This document shows positions 42,854-51,130 of a stretch of 64,000 bases of DNA, piece after piece. A model generated the notes under the pieces. That model was not told the DNA's origin, did no database searches, and was given only the letters and a program-made list of their open reading frames with translations. Both the position numbers and the translations under genes were made by a program. The stretch is from Amaricoccus sp047275745 (GTDB taxonomy: Bacteria; Pseudomonadota; Alphaproteobacteria; Rhodobacterales; Rhodobacteraceae): assembly GCF_047275745.1 (NCBI RefSeq), contig NZ_JBKQWU010000002.1:1-64000 (forward strand), written 5' to 3'. Numbering within the stretch: position 1 is the first letter of the stretch; each line of letters starts with the position of its first letter.

Positions 42854-44093
42854 GCGCCGCCACGATCTCGACATGGCCGGACCAGCGGAACTGGTCCACC
42901 ACCTGAACCCAGTCGATCCGGTAGCCGCCCTCGGCGAGGATCGCCACGTCGCGGGCGAAGGTCACCGGATCGCAGGAGACCATCGCGATCCGGGGCACGT
43001 CCGAGCCCGCGAGCGCGCGGGCCTGCGCCTCCGCGCCCGCGCGCGCCGGGTCCATCACCGCCGCCTCGAACCGCGCCAGTTCCGGGCCGAGCAGCGGACG
43101 GCGAAAGAGGTCGCGGCGCTCGGTCGTCACCCGGCGAAGCCCCTGCGCCTCGCGCCAGCCCTGATCGAGCGCCGCGAGCGCGGGGGCGGAGTTCTCGACC
43201 GCGTGCACCTCCGCCGCCCCGGCGAGCGGCAGCGAGAAGGTGCCGCAGCCCGAGAAGAGATCGGCGATGCGCCGCGCGGACCCCACTGCCTCGCGAACAG
43301 CGGCTGTCAGCGTCGTCTGGCCCTCGGCCGTCGCCTGCAGGAAGCCACCGGGCGGCGGTGTCACCCGCGCCGGCCCGAAAGCCTGCCAGGGCGGGCGCCG
43401 GAGCGCCACCGTCTCGCCGTTCCAGCTCAGCCGCGCGAGATCGCCGGATTCCGCGAGCCGCGCCGCCTCGGACAGGCCCTTGGCATCGAGCGGCTTCGCC
43501 TCGCTCACATCGAGGTCCAGCCCGCCCTCCGAGACCGTTAGCGCAAGGCGGATCGTCCCCCCGCGCGCCGCGCCGAGCGCCGTCGCCGCGGCGAGCAGCG
43601 GTTTCGCCTCGAAGAGTTCCGGCCGGATCAGTGGGCATTCCTCGATATCGACCACCGCCTCCGAGCGTCTGGCGTGAAAGCCGGTCTGGACGGTCTTGCG
43701 GGTTCGCCTGCCGGTGAAGCTCGCGCGGCGGCGGGAGCGGACGGGAGAGGTCGCGACCGGCCGGAAGACGGCGGCGAGCCCGCGGCGGGCGAGCGCCGTC
43801 TCGACCATCCGCCGTTTCCAGCCGGCGAGAAAGTCGTCCGAGGCGTGCTGCAGCGCGCAGCCGCCGCAGGTTCCGAAATGGCGGCAGGGCGGGGTCACGC
43901 GCTCGGGCGAAGGTTCAAGGATGCGCTCGGGTCTCAGCACACCGTCCGAAACGGCGCCCCGGACCAGTTCCCCCGGCAGTGCGAAAGGCACGGTCACCGC
44001 GCTCTCGCCGGCACCGCCCGTCGCCACGCCCTCGCCCGCGCGGTTGAGCCGCTCGACGCGGCATTCGCGCGGGTCGCCGCTCGTCTCCGCCAT
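42843..44093 (-). CDS. RumA/TrmA-type 23S rRNA (uracil-5-)-methyltransferase
   Basis: A 416-residue enzyme with three parts: an N-terminal TRAM-like domain (VERLNRAGEGVATGG), a central [4Fe-4S] cysteine set (CRHFGTCGGCALQH with a later C), and a C-terminal SAM domain with IADLFSGCGTFSLPLAG, PARAG and the catalytic cysteine in AMVSCDPVTFARD. It probably methylates C5 of a ribosomal uridine. Whether it is RlmD, RlmC or an alphaproteobacterial equivalent cannot be decided. Confidence 0.9.
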   Translation of the reverse strand: MAETSGDPRECRVERLNRAGEGVATGGAGESAVTVPFALPGELVRGAVSDGVLRPERILEPSPERVTPPCRHFGTCGGCALQHASDDFLAGWKRRMVETALARRGLAAVFRPVATSPVRSRRRASFTGRRTRKTVQTGFHARRSEAVVDIEECPLIRPELFEAKPLLAAATALGAARGGTIRLALTVSEGGLDLDVSEAKPLDAKGLSEAARLAESGDLARLSWNGETVALRRPPWQAFGPARVTPPPGGFLQATAEGQTTLTAAVREAVGSARRIADLFSGCGTFSLPLAGAAEVHAVENSAPALAALDQGWREAQGLRRVTTERRDLFRRPLLGPELARFEAAVMDPARAGAEAQARALAGSDVPRIAMVSCDPVTFARDVAILAEGGYRIDWVQVVDQFRWSGHVEIVAALSR

Positions 44094-44204
44094 CCGGCGC
44101 CTCCGACAATCCCCTGGCGGGCCTCTTAGTCGCCGCCACGCCACCACGCAATCCGGCGCGCCAGAAGCGCAGGCGAAGGGGCGAGCGGATCGAGGACCGG
44201 CGAC

Positions 44205-44990
44205 TCAGCGGCGGGGTGGCGCCTCGCCCGTGAGGCCGATCCGGGCGCGCATCTCCGGGTCGCGGAGCGAGATCTCCTCACCCGCGAAGGGCGCCGCCGC
44301 CTCGGTGCAGAGCCAGACCAGCGCCTTCGCCGGGTCCTCGGGCGAGGCATGGCTCTCGAAATCCATCCGGCTCACCGCGTTGATACCCGATGCCTTGATC
44401 CGCCGCTGCATGTCGGTCGCCACCGTGCCGGGCGAGAGGCCGAAGACGCGGATGCCGTGGCCCTTCATCTCCAGATGGGCACAGCGCGTCAGCATCGCCG
44501 CGCCGGCCTTTCCGGCGCAATAGGCGCTCCAGCCCTCGAGCGGGTTGTGCGCGGCGCCGGAACTGAGGTTCACGATCACGCCCCGCCCCCGCGCGCGCAT
44601 CACCGGCAGGGCGGCGCGCATGCCGTGGTAGATGCCCTTCAGATTGACATCGATATGGTGCGACCAGTCCCCCGGATCGCCGCTGGCGAGCGGGGCGATC
44701 GGGTCGATCATGCCGGCGTTGTTGATGAGCGCGTCGAGCCCGCCCAGCCCCTTGTCCGCGTGGCCGATCGCGGCCTCGACCTGGGACCAGCGCGCCACGT
44801 CGCAGGTCATCGCCTCGACCCGGGCGCCTTTCGCGCGCAACTTCTCGGCGAGCGTGGTCAGCCGGTCGGCGGAGCGCGCGAGGAGGAGGAGCGCCGCGCC
44901 CTCGGCGGCCATCGCCTCCGCCGCGGCCGCCCCGATGCCCCGGCTCGCGCCGGTGATCACGATCGTCCTGCCCGCCAGACTGTCGCCCAT
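44205..44990 (-). CDS. Short-chain dehydrogenase/reductase
   Basis: A 261-residue classical SDR. The coenzyme motif TGASRGIG, NNAG in LINNAGMIDP, the catalytic serine in VNLSSGAAHN, and YxxxK in WSAYCAGKAG are intact. GGAGGGAGCC precedes the ATG at 44990. The PGTVATDMQ segment is typical of the family. Substrate unknown. Confidence 0.9.
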   Translation of the reverse strand: MGDSLAGRTIVITGASRGIGAAAAEAMAAEGAALLLLARSADRLTTLAEKLRAKGARVEAMTCDVARWSQVEAAIGHADKGLGGLDALINNAGMIDPIAPLASGDPGDWSHHIDVNLKGIYHGMRAALPVMRARGRGVIVNLSSGAAHNPLEGWSAYCAGKAGAAMLTRCAHLEMKGHGIRVFGLSPGTVATDMQRRIKASGINAVSRMDFESHASPEDPAKALVWLCTEAAAPFAGEEISLRDPEMRARIGLTGEAPPRR

Positions 44991-45139
44991 GGCTCCCTCC
45001 TCCCAGTCGCCCGCGGATAAAGGCGCGGGCGGGCCGGAAAGGCAACCCCGCAAGACGCCGCCCGGCACCGCGCAAGGTTGTGTCGCCGGGCGGAAGGGAT
45101 TACCTCTCACGACGTCCCGTCACCGCCGGAGGAGCCGCC

Positions 45140-45556
45140 ATGCCGCAGGAGGAACCGCAAGGGCTTCTGATCGTTGGCTTCTACGCCAGCCTGCTCGGCT
45201 TCGTGCTCTGCTGGCTCGCGCTGGCCGCCGGCCGGGCGCGGAGCCGGGCGGGTGTCCTGATCGGCGACGGCGGTGACGCCTATCTGACGCGCACCATGCG
45301 CGGCCAGGCCAATTTCACCGAATACACGCCCTTCGGCCTCATTCTCCTCGCCATCATGGCGCTGCTCGGCGCGCCGGCCTGGGAGCTGCACGCGCTGGGC
45401 CTCTGCCTGACGCTCGGCCGCGCGCTGCACGCGGCGCATTTCACGCGCGCCTCCGCCCCGGCATGGCAACGCGCCGGCGGCACGCTCCTGACCTTCCTCG
45501 CGCTCTTCGCCGCGAGCGCCGGGCTTCTCTACCATGCTCTCCCGAGGATCTTCTGA
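45140..45556 (+). CDS. MAPEG-family membrane protein
   Basis: A 138-residue four-helix membrane protein of the MAPEG type. It includes RGQANFTEYTPFGLILLAIM, where RGQANFTEY is a hallmark, and GRALHAAHF in the third helix region. MAPEG proteins include glutathione-dependent membrane enzymes; bacterial functions are mostly unassigned. CGGAGGAG precedes the ATG and the gene ends two bases before pmbA starts. Confidence 0.9.
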   Translation: MPQEEPQGLLIVGFYASLLGFVLCWLALAAGRARSRAGVLIGDGGDAYLTRTMRGQANFTEYTPFGLILLAIMALLGAPAWELHALGLCLTLGRALHAAHFTRASAPAWQRAGGTLLTFLALFAASAGLLYHALPRIF

Positions 45557-45557
45557 C

Positions 45558-46925
45558 ATGCCCGACACGGCCCATGACGCCGGCTCCGACCTCCAGCTGC
45601 TGACCGAGGCTCTGCTCGAAGCCGCCGAGCGCGCCGGGGCGGACGCCGCCGACGCCGTCGCCGCCCAGGGCGAGAGCCTGTCGATCGGTGTGCGCGACGG
45701 CGCGCTCGAACAGGCCGACCGCTCGGAGGGCGTCGACATCGGGCTCCGGGTGCTGATCGGCCAGCGGCAGGCCTGCGTCTCGTCGAGCGACATAAGGCGC
45801 GAGACCATCGCCGCGATGGCCGAGCGCGCGGTCGCGATGGCCCGGGAAGCGCCGGAGGACCCCTGGTGCGGCCTCGCCGATCCGTCGGAGATTGCCACCG
45901 ACTGGGACGCGCAGGCGCTCGACCTCATCGACCACGTCCATCTGCCCGGGCCGGAAGATCTGCGGGAGGCCGCGCTGACCGCCGAGGCGGCGGCGCGCGC
46001 GGTGCCGGGTGTGACGCGGATGGACAGCGCGGGCGCGAGCTGGAGTTCCAGCCGCTTCCATCTCGCCGCCTCCAACGGCTTCTCCGGCGGCTATGGGCGC
46101 ACGCATCACGGGATCGAAGCGGTGGCGATCCAGGGCGAAGGGCTCGCGATGGAGCGCGACTACGCCTATGACTCGCGCACGCATTTCGCCGACATGGAGG
46201 ACCCCGAGGCCATCGGCCGCCGCGCCGGCGAGCGGGCCGTGGCGCGCAAGGGCGCGCTGAAGCCTCCGACCGGCGCCTTTCCGGTGATCTTCGACGAGCG
46301 CGTCGCCCAGACGCTGATCGGCCACCTCGTCCAGGCCGCGAACGGGAGCGCCATCGCGCGCGGCTCGAGCTGGCTGCGCGATGCGATGGGTACCGAGGTG
46401 CTGCCCGCCGGAATGGATCTCATCGAGGACCCCCACCGGGCGCGCGTCGGCGGCTCGCGCCCCTTCGACGGCGAAGGCATCCTCGCGCGCCGCCGCGCGA
46501 TCGTCGCGGATGGCGTGCTCCAGTCCTGGACGCTCGACCTCGCGACCGGCCGGCAGCTCGGCCTCGCCACCACCGGGAATGCGAACCGGGGCACCTCGGC
46601 CCCGCCTTCGCCCGGCGTCTCGAATCTCACGCTCACCCAGGGCTCGGCCACGCGCGAGGATCTCGTCGCCGCGATGGGGACCGGGCTCGTCGTCACCTCG
46701 CTCATCGGCGCCTCGATCAATCCGACGACCGGCGACTATTCGCGCGGCGCCGGCGGGTTCTGGGTCGAGAAGGGCGAGATCGTCCACCCGGTCAACGAAT
46801 GCACGATCGCGGGCAATCTCCTGGAGATGCTGGGCTCGATCGTCGCCGCGAACGACGCGCGCGGTCATCTCTCGCGCGTGGTGCCGAGTCTGCTCGTGGA
46901 AGGGATCGTCATTGCCGGCGACTGA
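45558..46925 (+). CDS. pmbA: TldE/PmbA family metalloprotease homologue
   Basis: A 455-residue protein matching the PmbA/TldE subunit of the TldD/TldE system. It has the family segments VGLRVLIGQRQAC, VPGVTRMDSAGASWSSSR, GYGRTHHGIEAVAIQ, and the C-terminal TLTQGSATREDLVAAM with INPTTGDYSRGAGGFWVE. The TldE subunit lacks the metal-binding site and works with TldD, which is not in this window. It is coupled to cysQ by a 14-base overlap. Confidence 0.94.
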   Translation: MPDTAHDAGSDLQLLTEALLEAAERAGADAADAVAAQGESLSIGVRDGALEQADRSEGVDIGLRVLIGQRQACVSSSDIRRETIAAMAERAVAMAREAPEDPWCGLADPSEIATDWDAQALDLIDHVHLPGPEDLREAALTAEAAARAVPGVTRMDSAGASWSSSRFHLAASNGFSGGYGRTHHGIEAVAIQGEGLAMERDYAYDSRTHFADMEDPEAIGRRAGERAVARKGALKPPTGAFPVIFDERVAQTLIGHLVQAANGSAIARGSSWLRDAMGTEVLPAGMDLIEDPHRARVGGSRPFDGEGILARRRAIVADGVLQSWTLDLATGRQLGLATTGNANRGTSAPPSPGVSNLTLTQGSATREDLVAAMGTGLVVTSLIGASINPTTGDYSRGAGGFWVEKGEIVHPVNECTIAGNLLEMLGSIVAANDARGHLSRVVPSLLVEGIVIAGD

Positions 46926-47691
46926 TCTCGCGCTCATCATCGAAGCCGCGGAGGCGGCGGGCGAGATTGCCCGGCGCCACTTCAACCGCGGCCCGACCGT
47001 CTGGGAGAAACCCGACGGTTTCGGGCCGGTGTCCGAGGCGGATCTCGAAATCGACGCGATGCTGCGCGAACACCTGCTCGGCGCGCGGCCCGGCTACGGC
47101 TGGCTCTCCGAGGAAACGCCGGACGATCCGGCGCGGCTCGCACGCGACCGGGTCTTCGTCCTCGACCCGATCGACGGCACCCGCGCCTTCCTCGGCGGGC
47201 AGAAATCCTGGGCGCATTCGATCGCGCTCGTCGAGGGTGGCGAGGTGATCGCGGGCGTCGTCCATCTGCCGATGCTGGAACGGACCTATGCCGCGCGGGC
47301 CGGCGCGGGTGCCACGATGAACGGCACGTCGATCGCGGCCAGCCGCCGCGAGGAGCTCGACGGCGCGGGACTGCTCGCCACCAGCACGACGCTGGACCCG
47401 GAACGCTGGATTGGGGCCCCGCCGGGGTTCGACCGACACTTCCGGCCCTCGCTCGCCTACCGGCTCTGCCTCGTCGCCGAGGGAAGATACGATGCGATGC
47501 TGACGCTCCGGAAGACCTGGGAGTGGGATGTCGCGGCGGGCGACCTCATCGCGCGCGAGGCGGGCGCGGCGGTGGCCACCACGGGTGGCGCGGCGCCGCG
47601 CTACAACCAGCCCGAACCCCTGCTCCCGGGCTTCCTCGCCTCGGCCCCCGCCCTGCGCGCGCCGATCCTCGAACGACTGGCGCGCGGCTGA
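46912..47691 (+). CDS. cysQ: 3'(2'),5'-bisphosphate nucleotidase CysQ/inositol monophosphatase family
   Basis: A 259-residue lithium-sensitive type phosphatase. Metal-binding motifs are YGWLSEETPDD, VLDPIDGTRAFLGGQ and the C-terminal WEWDVAAGDLIAREAGA. The TTG at 46912 has GGAAGGG seven bases upstream and overlaps the end of pmbA by 14 bases; no ATG or GTG is better. CysQ recycles 3'-phosphoadenosine 5'-phosphate; the closely related inositol monophosphatases cannot be excluded. Confidence 0.9.
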   Translation: MPATDLALIIEAAEAAGEIARRHFNRGPTVWEKPDGFGPVSEADLEIDAMLREHLLGARPGYGWLSEETPDDPARLARDRVFVLDPIDGTRAFLGGQKSWAHSIALVEGGEVIAGVVHLPMLERTYAARAGAGATMNGTSIAASRREELDGAGLLATSTTLDPERWIGAPPGFDRHFRPSLAYRLCLVAEGRYDAMLTLRKTWEWDVAAGDLIAREAGAAVATTGGAAPRYNQPEPLLPGFLASAPALRAPILERLARG

Positions 47692-47809
47692 GGCGAGTCG
47701 CCGCGGGCTCGCGGCCGCGGCATCGAATCCCCGGCGCTGAATCCTCCCGGCATTGAATTCACCGCCGCGTCGGCTAATCTCGCGCCACCGATCCAGAGGA
47801 GGACGACAT

Positions 47810-48040
47810 ATGGCCCAGCTGTTGCATCTCGTGTTCGGCGGTGAGCTGACCGATGCCGGGGGCACCGAGTTTCGTGACGTGGACGCGATTGATATCGTGG
47901 GGATCTTCCCGAACTACGCGAGCGCCTACACCGCCTGGAAGGCCAAGGCCCAGGGCACGGTCGACAACGCGCATGTGCGCTATTTCATCGCACACCTGCA
48001 TCGGCTACACGACGAGCCGAAGCCCGCTTCCGGCGGCTGA
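47810..48040 (+). CDS. DUF4170 protein
   Basis: A 76-residue small protein matching DUF4170, a family found between cysQ/pmbA and waaA in many alphaproteobacteria. The sequence includes FRDVDAIDIVGIFPNYASA and VRYFIAHLHRLH. GAGGAGG precedes the ATG at 47810. The function is unknown; the conserved setting ahead of waaA and lpxK suggests a link to the envelope. Confidence 0.88.
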   Translation: MAQLLHLVFGGELTDAGGTEFRDVDAIDIVGIFPNYASAYTAWKAKAQGTVDNAHVRYFIAHLHRLHDEPKPASGG

Positions 48041-48055
48041 CAGCACGCAGGCATC

Positions 48056-49351
48056 ATGGCTCCCGTCGCGCCCCGCTCGATCCTTCTCGGCCTCTATCTC
48101 TTCGTGTCGCGACGGCTGGGCCCCGCGACGCAAAGGCTGCTGCTCAGGCGGCGCATGGCGGGCAAGGAACATCCCGAGCGCATGGGCGAGCGGATGGGAC
48201 AGGCCAGCCTGCCGCGCCCCGAGGGCCGGCTGATCTGGTTTCACGCCGCCTCCGTCGGCGAGGCAGCCTCGCTGCTCGAACTCCTGCGCCGACTGGAGCT
48301 CGCCCATCCCGACGTGACCTCGCTCGTGACCACGGTGACCGTCACCTCCGAGCGTTTCCTCGCCGAGCGCCTGCCCCCCGGCTGCCTGCATCAGTTCGCG
48401 CCCGCCGACGTGCTGCCCTGGGTCGAGCGGTTCCTCGACCACTGGCGTCCCGACCTCGCGGTCTGGACCGAAAGCGAGCTCTGGCCCGCCACGCTCGACG
48501 CGACATCGGCGCGCGGTATCCCGATGCTGCTCATCAACGCGCGGATCTCGAACCGCAGCTACCGGCGCTGGCGGCTGCTGCGCGGGCTCGCGCGCGGGCT
48601 GCTGCGCCGCTTCGACCGGATCCTGGCGCAGGACGATCTCGCAGGCCAGCAGCTGACCGCGCTCGGCGCCGATCCGGAGCGGCTGAGCGTCACCGGCTCG
48701 CTGAAGGAAGGCGCGGCGCCGCTGCCGCATGACGAGACCGAGCGCGTCGCCATCGCCCGCGCGCTGGCGGGGCGGCCGATCTGGCTCGCCGCCTCGACCC
48801 ATCCGGGCGAGGAGGAGATGGCGATCGCCGCGCATCTGACCGCGCGCCGCTCGCTCCCCATGCTCGCGCTCATCCTCGCGCCGCGGCACCCGGGTCGCGG
48901 CGACGAGGTGGCGGCGCTGCTGCGCGCGCGCGGGCTCACCGTCGCGCAGCGCTCGAAGGGCGAGGCCATCCGGGGCGAGACCGACGTCTATCTCGCCGAT
49001 ACGCTGGGCGAGATGGGGCTCTGGTACCGGATCGCCTCGGTCAGCTTCATCGGCGGCAGCCTGATGGAGATCGGCGGGCACAACCCGTTCGAGCCGGCCC
49101 TGCTCGGCAGCGCGATCCTCTATGGCCCGCATGTCCGCAATTTCTCCGACGCCTATGCCCGGCTCAGGGCGGCGAACGCGGCGATCGAGGTGACGAACGC
49201 GGAGGAACTCGGCCGCGAGCTCACCCTCGCACTCGCCCCCGACCGCGCGGCGGCGATGGCCGCGAATGCCTGGGCGGCCTGCTCCGAGGGGGCGGAGGTC
49301 ACCGACACGGTCCTCGACACCATCGCGACCCTGCTCGACCGGCCGCGCTGA
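48056..49351 (+). CDS. waaA: 3-deoxy-D-manno-octulosonic acid (Kdo) transferase
   Basis: A 431-residue GT-B glycosyltransferase that adds Kdo to lipid A precursor. The conserved N-terminal WFHAASVGEAASLLELL, WTESELWPATLD, and the C-terminal FIGGSLMEIGGHNPFEPALL are all intact. A hydrophobic N-terminal anchor is present. Its TGA shares one base with the lpxK ATG (TGATG), so the two are translationally coupled. Confidence 0.96.
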   Translation: MAPVAPRSILLGLYLFVSRRLGPATQRLLLRRRMAGKEHPERMGERMGQASLPRPEGRLIWFHAASVGEAASLLELLRRLELAHPDVTSLVTTVTVTSERFLAERLPPGCLHQFAPADVLPWVERFLDHWRPDLAVWTESELWPATLDATSARGIPMLLINARISNRSYRRWRLLRGLARGLLRRFDRILAQDDLAGQQLTALGADPERLSVTGSLKEGAAPLPHDETERVAIARALAGRPIWLAASTHPGEEEMAIAAHLTARRSLPMLALILAPRHPGRGDEVAALLRARGLTVAQRSKGEAIRGETDVYLADTLGEMGLWYRIASVSFIGGSLMEIGGHNPFEPALLGSAILYGPHVRNFSDAYARLRAANAAIEVTNAEELGRELTLALAPDRAAAMAANAWAACSEGAEVTDTVLDTIATLLDRPR

Positions 49352-50343
49352 TGCGCGCGCCTGCCTTCTGGAGCAACCCGCCGCGCGCCCCCGGCTGGCA
49401 AGCGCGGCTGCTCGCGCCGCTCTCCTGGCTCTGGGCGGCGGTGGCGGCGCGGCGTCTCGCGCGCGGCGCTCGGGTCCGGGTCGGCGTGCCGGTGATCTGC
49501 GTGGGCAACATCACCGTCGGCGGCAGCGGCAAGACGCCCGCGGTGATCGCGCTCGTCGAGCGGCTCCGGGCGCGCAGGCGGGTGCCGCATGTGATCTCGC
49601 GCGGCTACGGCGGGCGGCTCGAAGGCCCGCTCCAGGTCGAGGAACGGCGCCACACAGCCGAGGATGTCGGCGACGAACCCCTGCTCATCGCGCCCTTCGC
49701 CCCGGTCTGGATCGGCGCCGACCGGGCCGCCTCCGCCGTCGCCGCCGTCGCGGCCGGCGCGGAGGTGCTGGTCATGGACGACGGGTTCCAGAACGCCGGG
49801 CTCGCGCAGGATCTCGCCATCGTCGTGGTGGATGCCGGCTTCGGCTTCGGCAACGGCCGCGTGCTTCCCGCCGGCCCGCTGCGCGAACCGGTCGCGAGCG
49901 GCCTCGCCCGCGCCGGCCTCGTGCTCGCGATCGGCCCGGCGCCGGCGCGGGAGAGCTTCGCACGTGACTGGCCCGAGGCCGCGCGGCTTCCCCTGGTCGG
50001 GGCGGAGATCCGGCCGCTTCGGACGGGGATGGATTGGGGGGACGTGCGCGCGCTCGCCTTCGCCGGGATCGGCAGGCCGGAGAAGTTCTTCGCCACGCTT
50101 CGCGAGGAGGGCGCCGAGATCGTCGCGACCCGGTCCTTCGATGACCATGCGACCTACGACCCCCGGCTCCTTTCCCGGCTGCGCGCCGAGGCGAAGGCGC
50201 TGGGCGCGCAGCTGGTGACGACCGAGAAGGACGCCGTACGCCTGCCGCCCGCGGTGCGCGCCGAGGTTCTGCCGCTGCCGGTCCGGCTCGGCTTCGCGGA
50301 CCCCGCGCCGCTCGACGCCGCGCTCGACCGGCTCGGGCTCTAG
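49351..50343 (+). CDS. lpxK: Tetraacyldisaccharide 4'-kinase
   Basis: A 330-residue membrane-associated kinase that phosphorylates the 4' position of lipid A precursor. The Walker A motif is NITVGGSGKTPAVIALVE, preceded by the start MRAPAFWSNPPRAPGWQARL with a hydrophobic helix, and the catalytic acidic segment VLVMDDGFQNAG follows. The C-terminal VTTEKDAVRLP is conserved. It is coupled to waaA and convergent with the TlyA-type gene. Confidence 0.95.
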   Translation: MRAPAFWSNPPRAPGWQARLLAPLSWLWAAVAARRLARGARVRVGVPVICVGNITVGGSGKTPAVIALVERLRARRRVPHVISRGYGGRLEGPLQVEERRHTAEDVGDEPLLIAPFAPVWIGADRAASAVAAVAAGAEVLVMDDGFQNAGLAQDLAIVVVDAGFGFGNGRVLPAGPLREPVASGLARAGLVLAIGPAPARESFARDWPEAARLPLVGAEIRPLRTGMDWGDVRALAFAGIGRPEKFFATLREEGAEIVATRSFDDHATYDPRLLSRLRAEAKALGAQLVTTEKDAVRLPPAVRAEVLPLPVRLGFADPAPLDAALDRLGL

Positions 50344-50344
50344 G

Positions 50345-51130
50345 TCAGTCCCCCTTCCGCGCCGCCATCAGATATTCGGTATTGCCGTCGCCGCCGAGGA
50401 TCGGGCTCTCCGCCTCGCCGATCAGGGTCCAGCCGGAAGCCGCGAGAAACGCGCGCGCCGCTTCCCGTGCCCGCGCCACCGCCGCCGCGTCGCGCACGAT
50501 CCCGCCCTTGCCGACGAAGGCCGGGCCGACTTCGAACTGCGGCTTCAGGAGCGCGACCAGCGCCGCGCCGGGCCGCGCGAGGGTCAGCGCCGGCGGCAGC
50601 GCCTTGGCGATCGATATGAAGGAGAGGTCGGAGACGACGAAATCGGGCGGCGGCACGTGGTCCGGCCCGAGATCGCGGGCGTTCAGCCCTTCGATCAGGT
50701 GCAGCCGCGGCTCGCCGAGGAGCGCGGGCGCCAGCTGACCATGCCCCACATCCACCGCCCAGACCTCTGCCGCGCCGCGTTCGAGCAGCACCTGGCTGAA
50801 CCCCCCGGTGGACGCCCCCAGATCGAGCGCCACCGCGCCCGCCGGATCGAGCGCGAAGGCGTCGAGCGCGTGGAGAAGCTTCACCGCGGCGCGGGAAACA
50901 TAGGGGAGCGGGTCACCGCTCAGTGCAAGCACCGCGCCCCGGCCGACCTTCAGCGCCGGCTTCGCCGCGGCCGTGCCATCGACGAGAACGACCCCGGCGG
51001 CGATGAGCGCCTGGGCGCGGGCACGGCTCTCGGCAAGGCCGCGGGCGACCAGCGCCTGATCGAGCCGGGTGCCTGGTCGAGTTTCGGGCCGTGCAGGCGC
51101 TCTCCCGCCCGCCTCGCCACGCGAACTCAT
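50345..51130 (-). CDS. TlyA-type rRNA (cytidine-2'-O)-methyltransferase/hemolysin-like protein
   Basis: A 261-residue protein with an N-terminal S4 domain (LDQALVARGLAESRARAQAL) followed by a SAM methyltransferase domain: ALDLGASTGGFSQVLLERGA, VWAVDVGHGQL, and DFVVSDLSFISIAKALP. This is the TlyA/FtsJ-like layout; characterised members methylate cytidines in rRNA. The ATG at 51130 overlaps the stop of the upstream ABC gene as ATGA. Confidence 0.9.
   Translation of the reverse strand: MSSRGEAGGRAPARPETRPGTRLDQALVARGLAESRARAQALIAAGVVLVDGTAAAKPALKVGRGAVLALSGDPLPYVSRAAVKLLHALDAFALDPAGAVALDLGASTGGFSQVLLERGAAEVWAVDVGHGQLAPALLGEPRLHLIEGLNARDLGPDHVPPPDFVVSDLSFISIAKALPPALTLARPGAALVALLKPQFEVGPAFVGKGGIVRDAAAVARAREAARAFLAASGWTLIGEAESPILGGDGNTEYLMAARKGD

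Noticed and set aside
40769..42874. 701-codon minus-strand frame over the methyltransferase and aroC
   Set aside because: Shadow of the real plus-strand genes; no domain and composition typical of antisense frames.
47721..47765. Possible 15-bp repeat after cysQ
   Set aside because: The GAATCC blocks are spaced 14 and 16 bases, so the period is irregular and the similarity weak.
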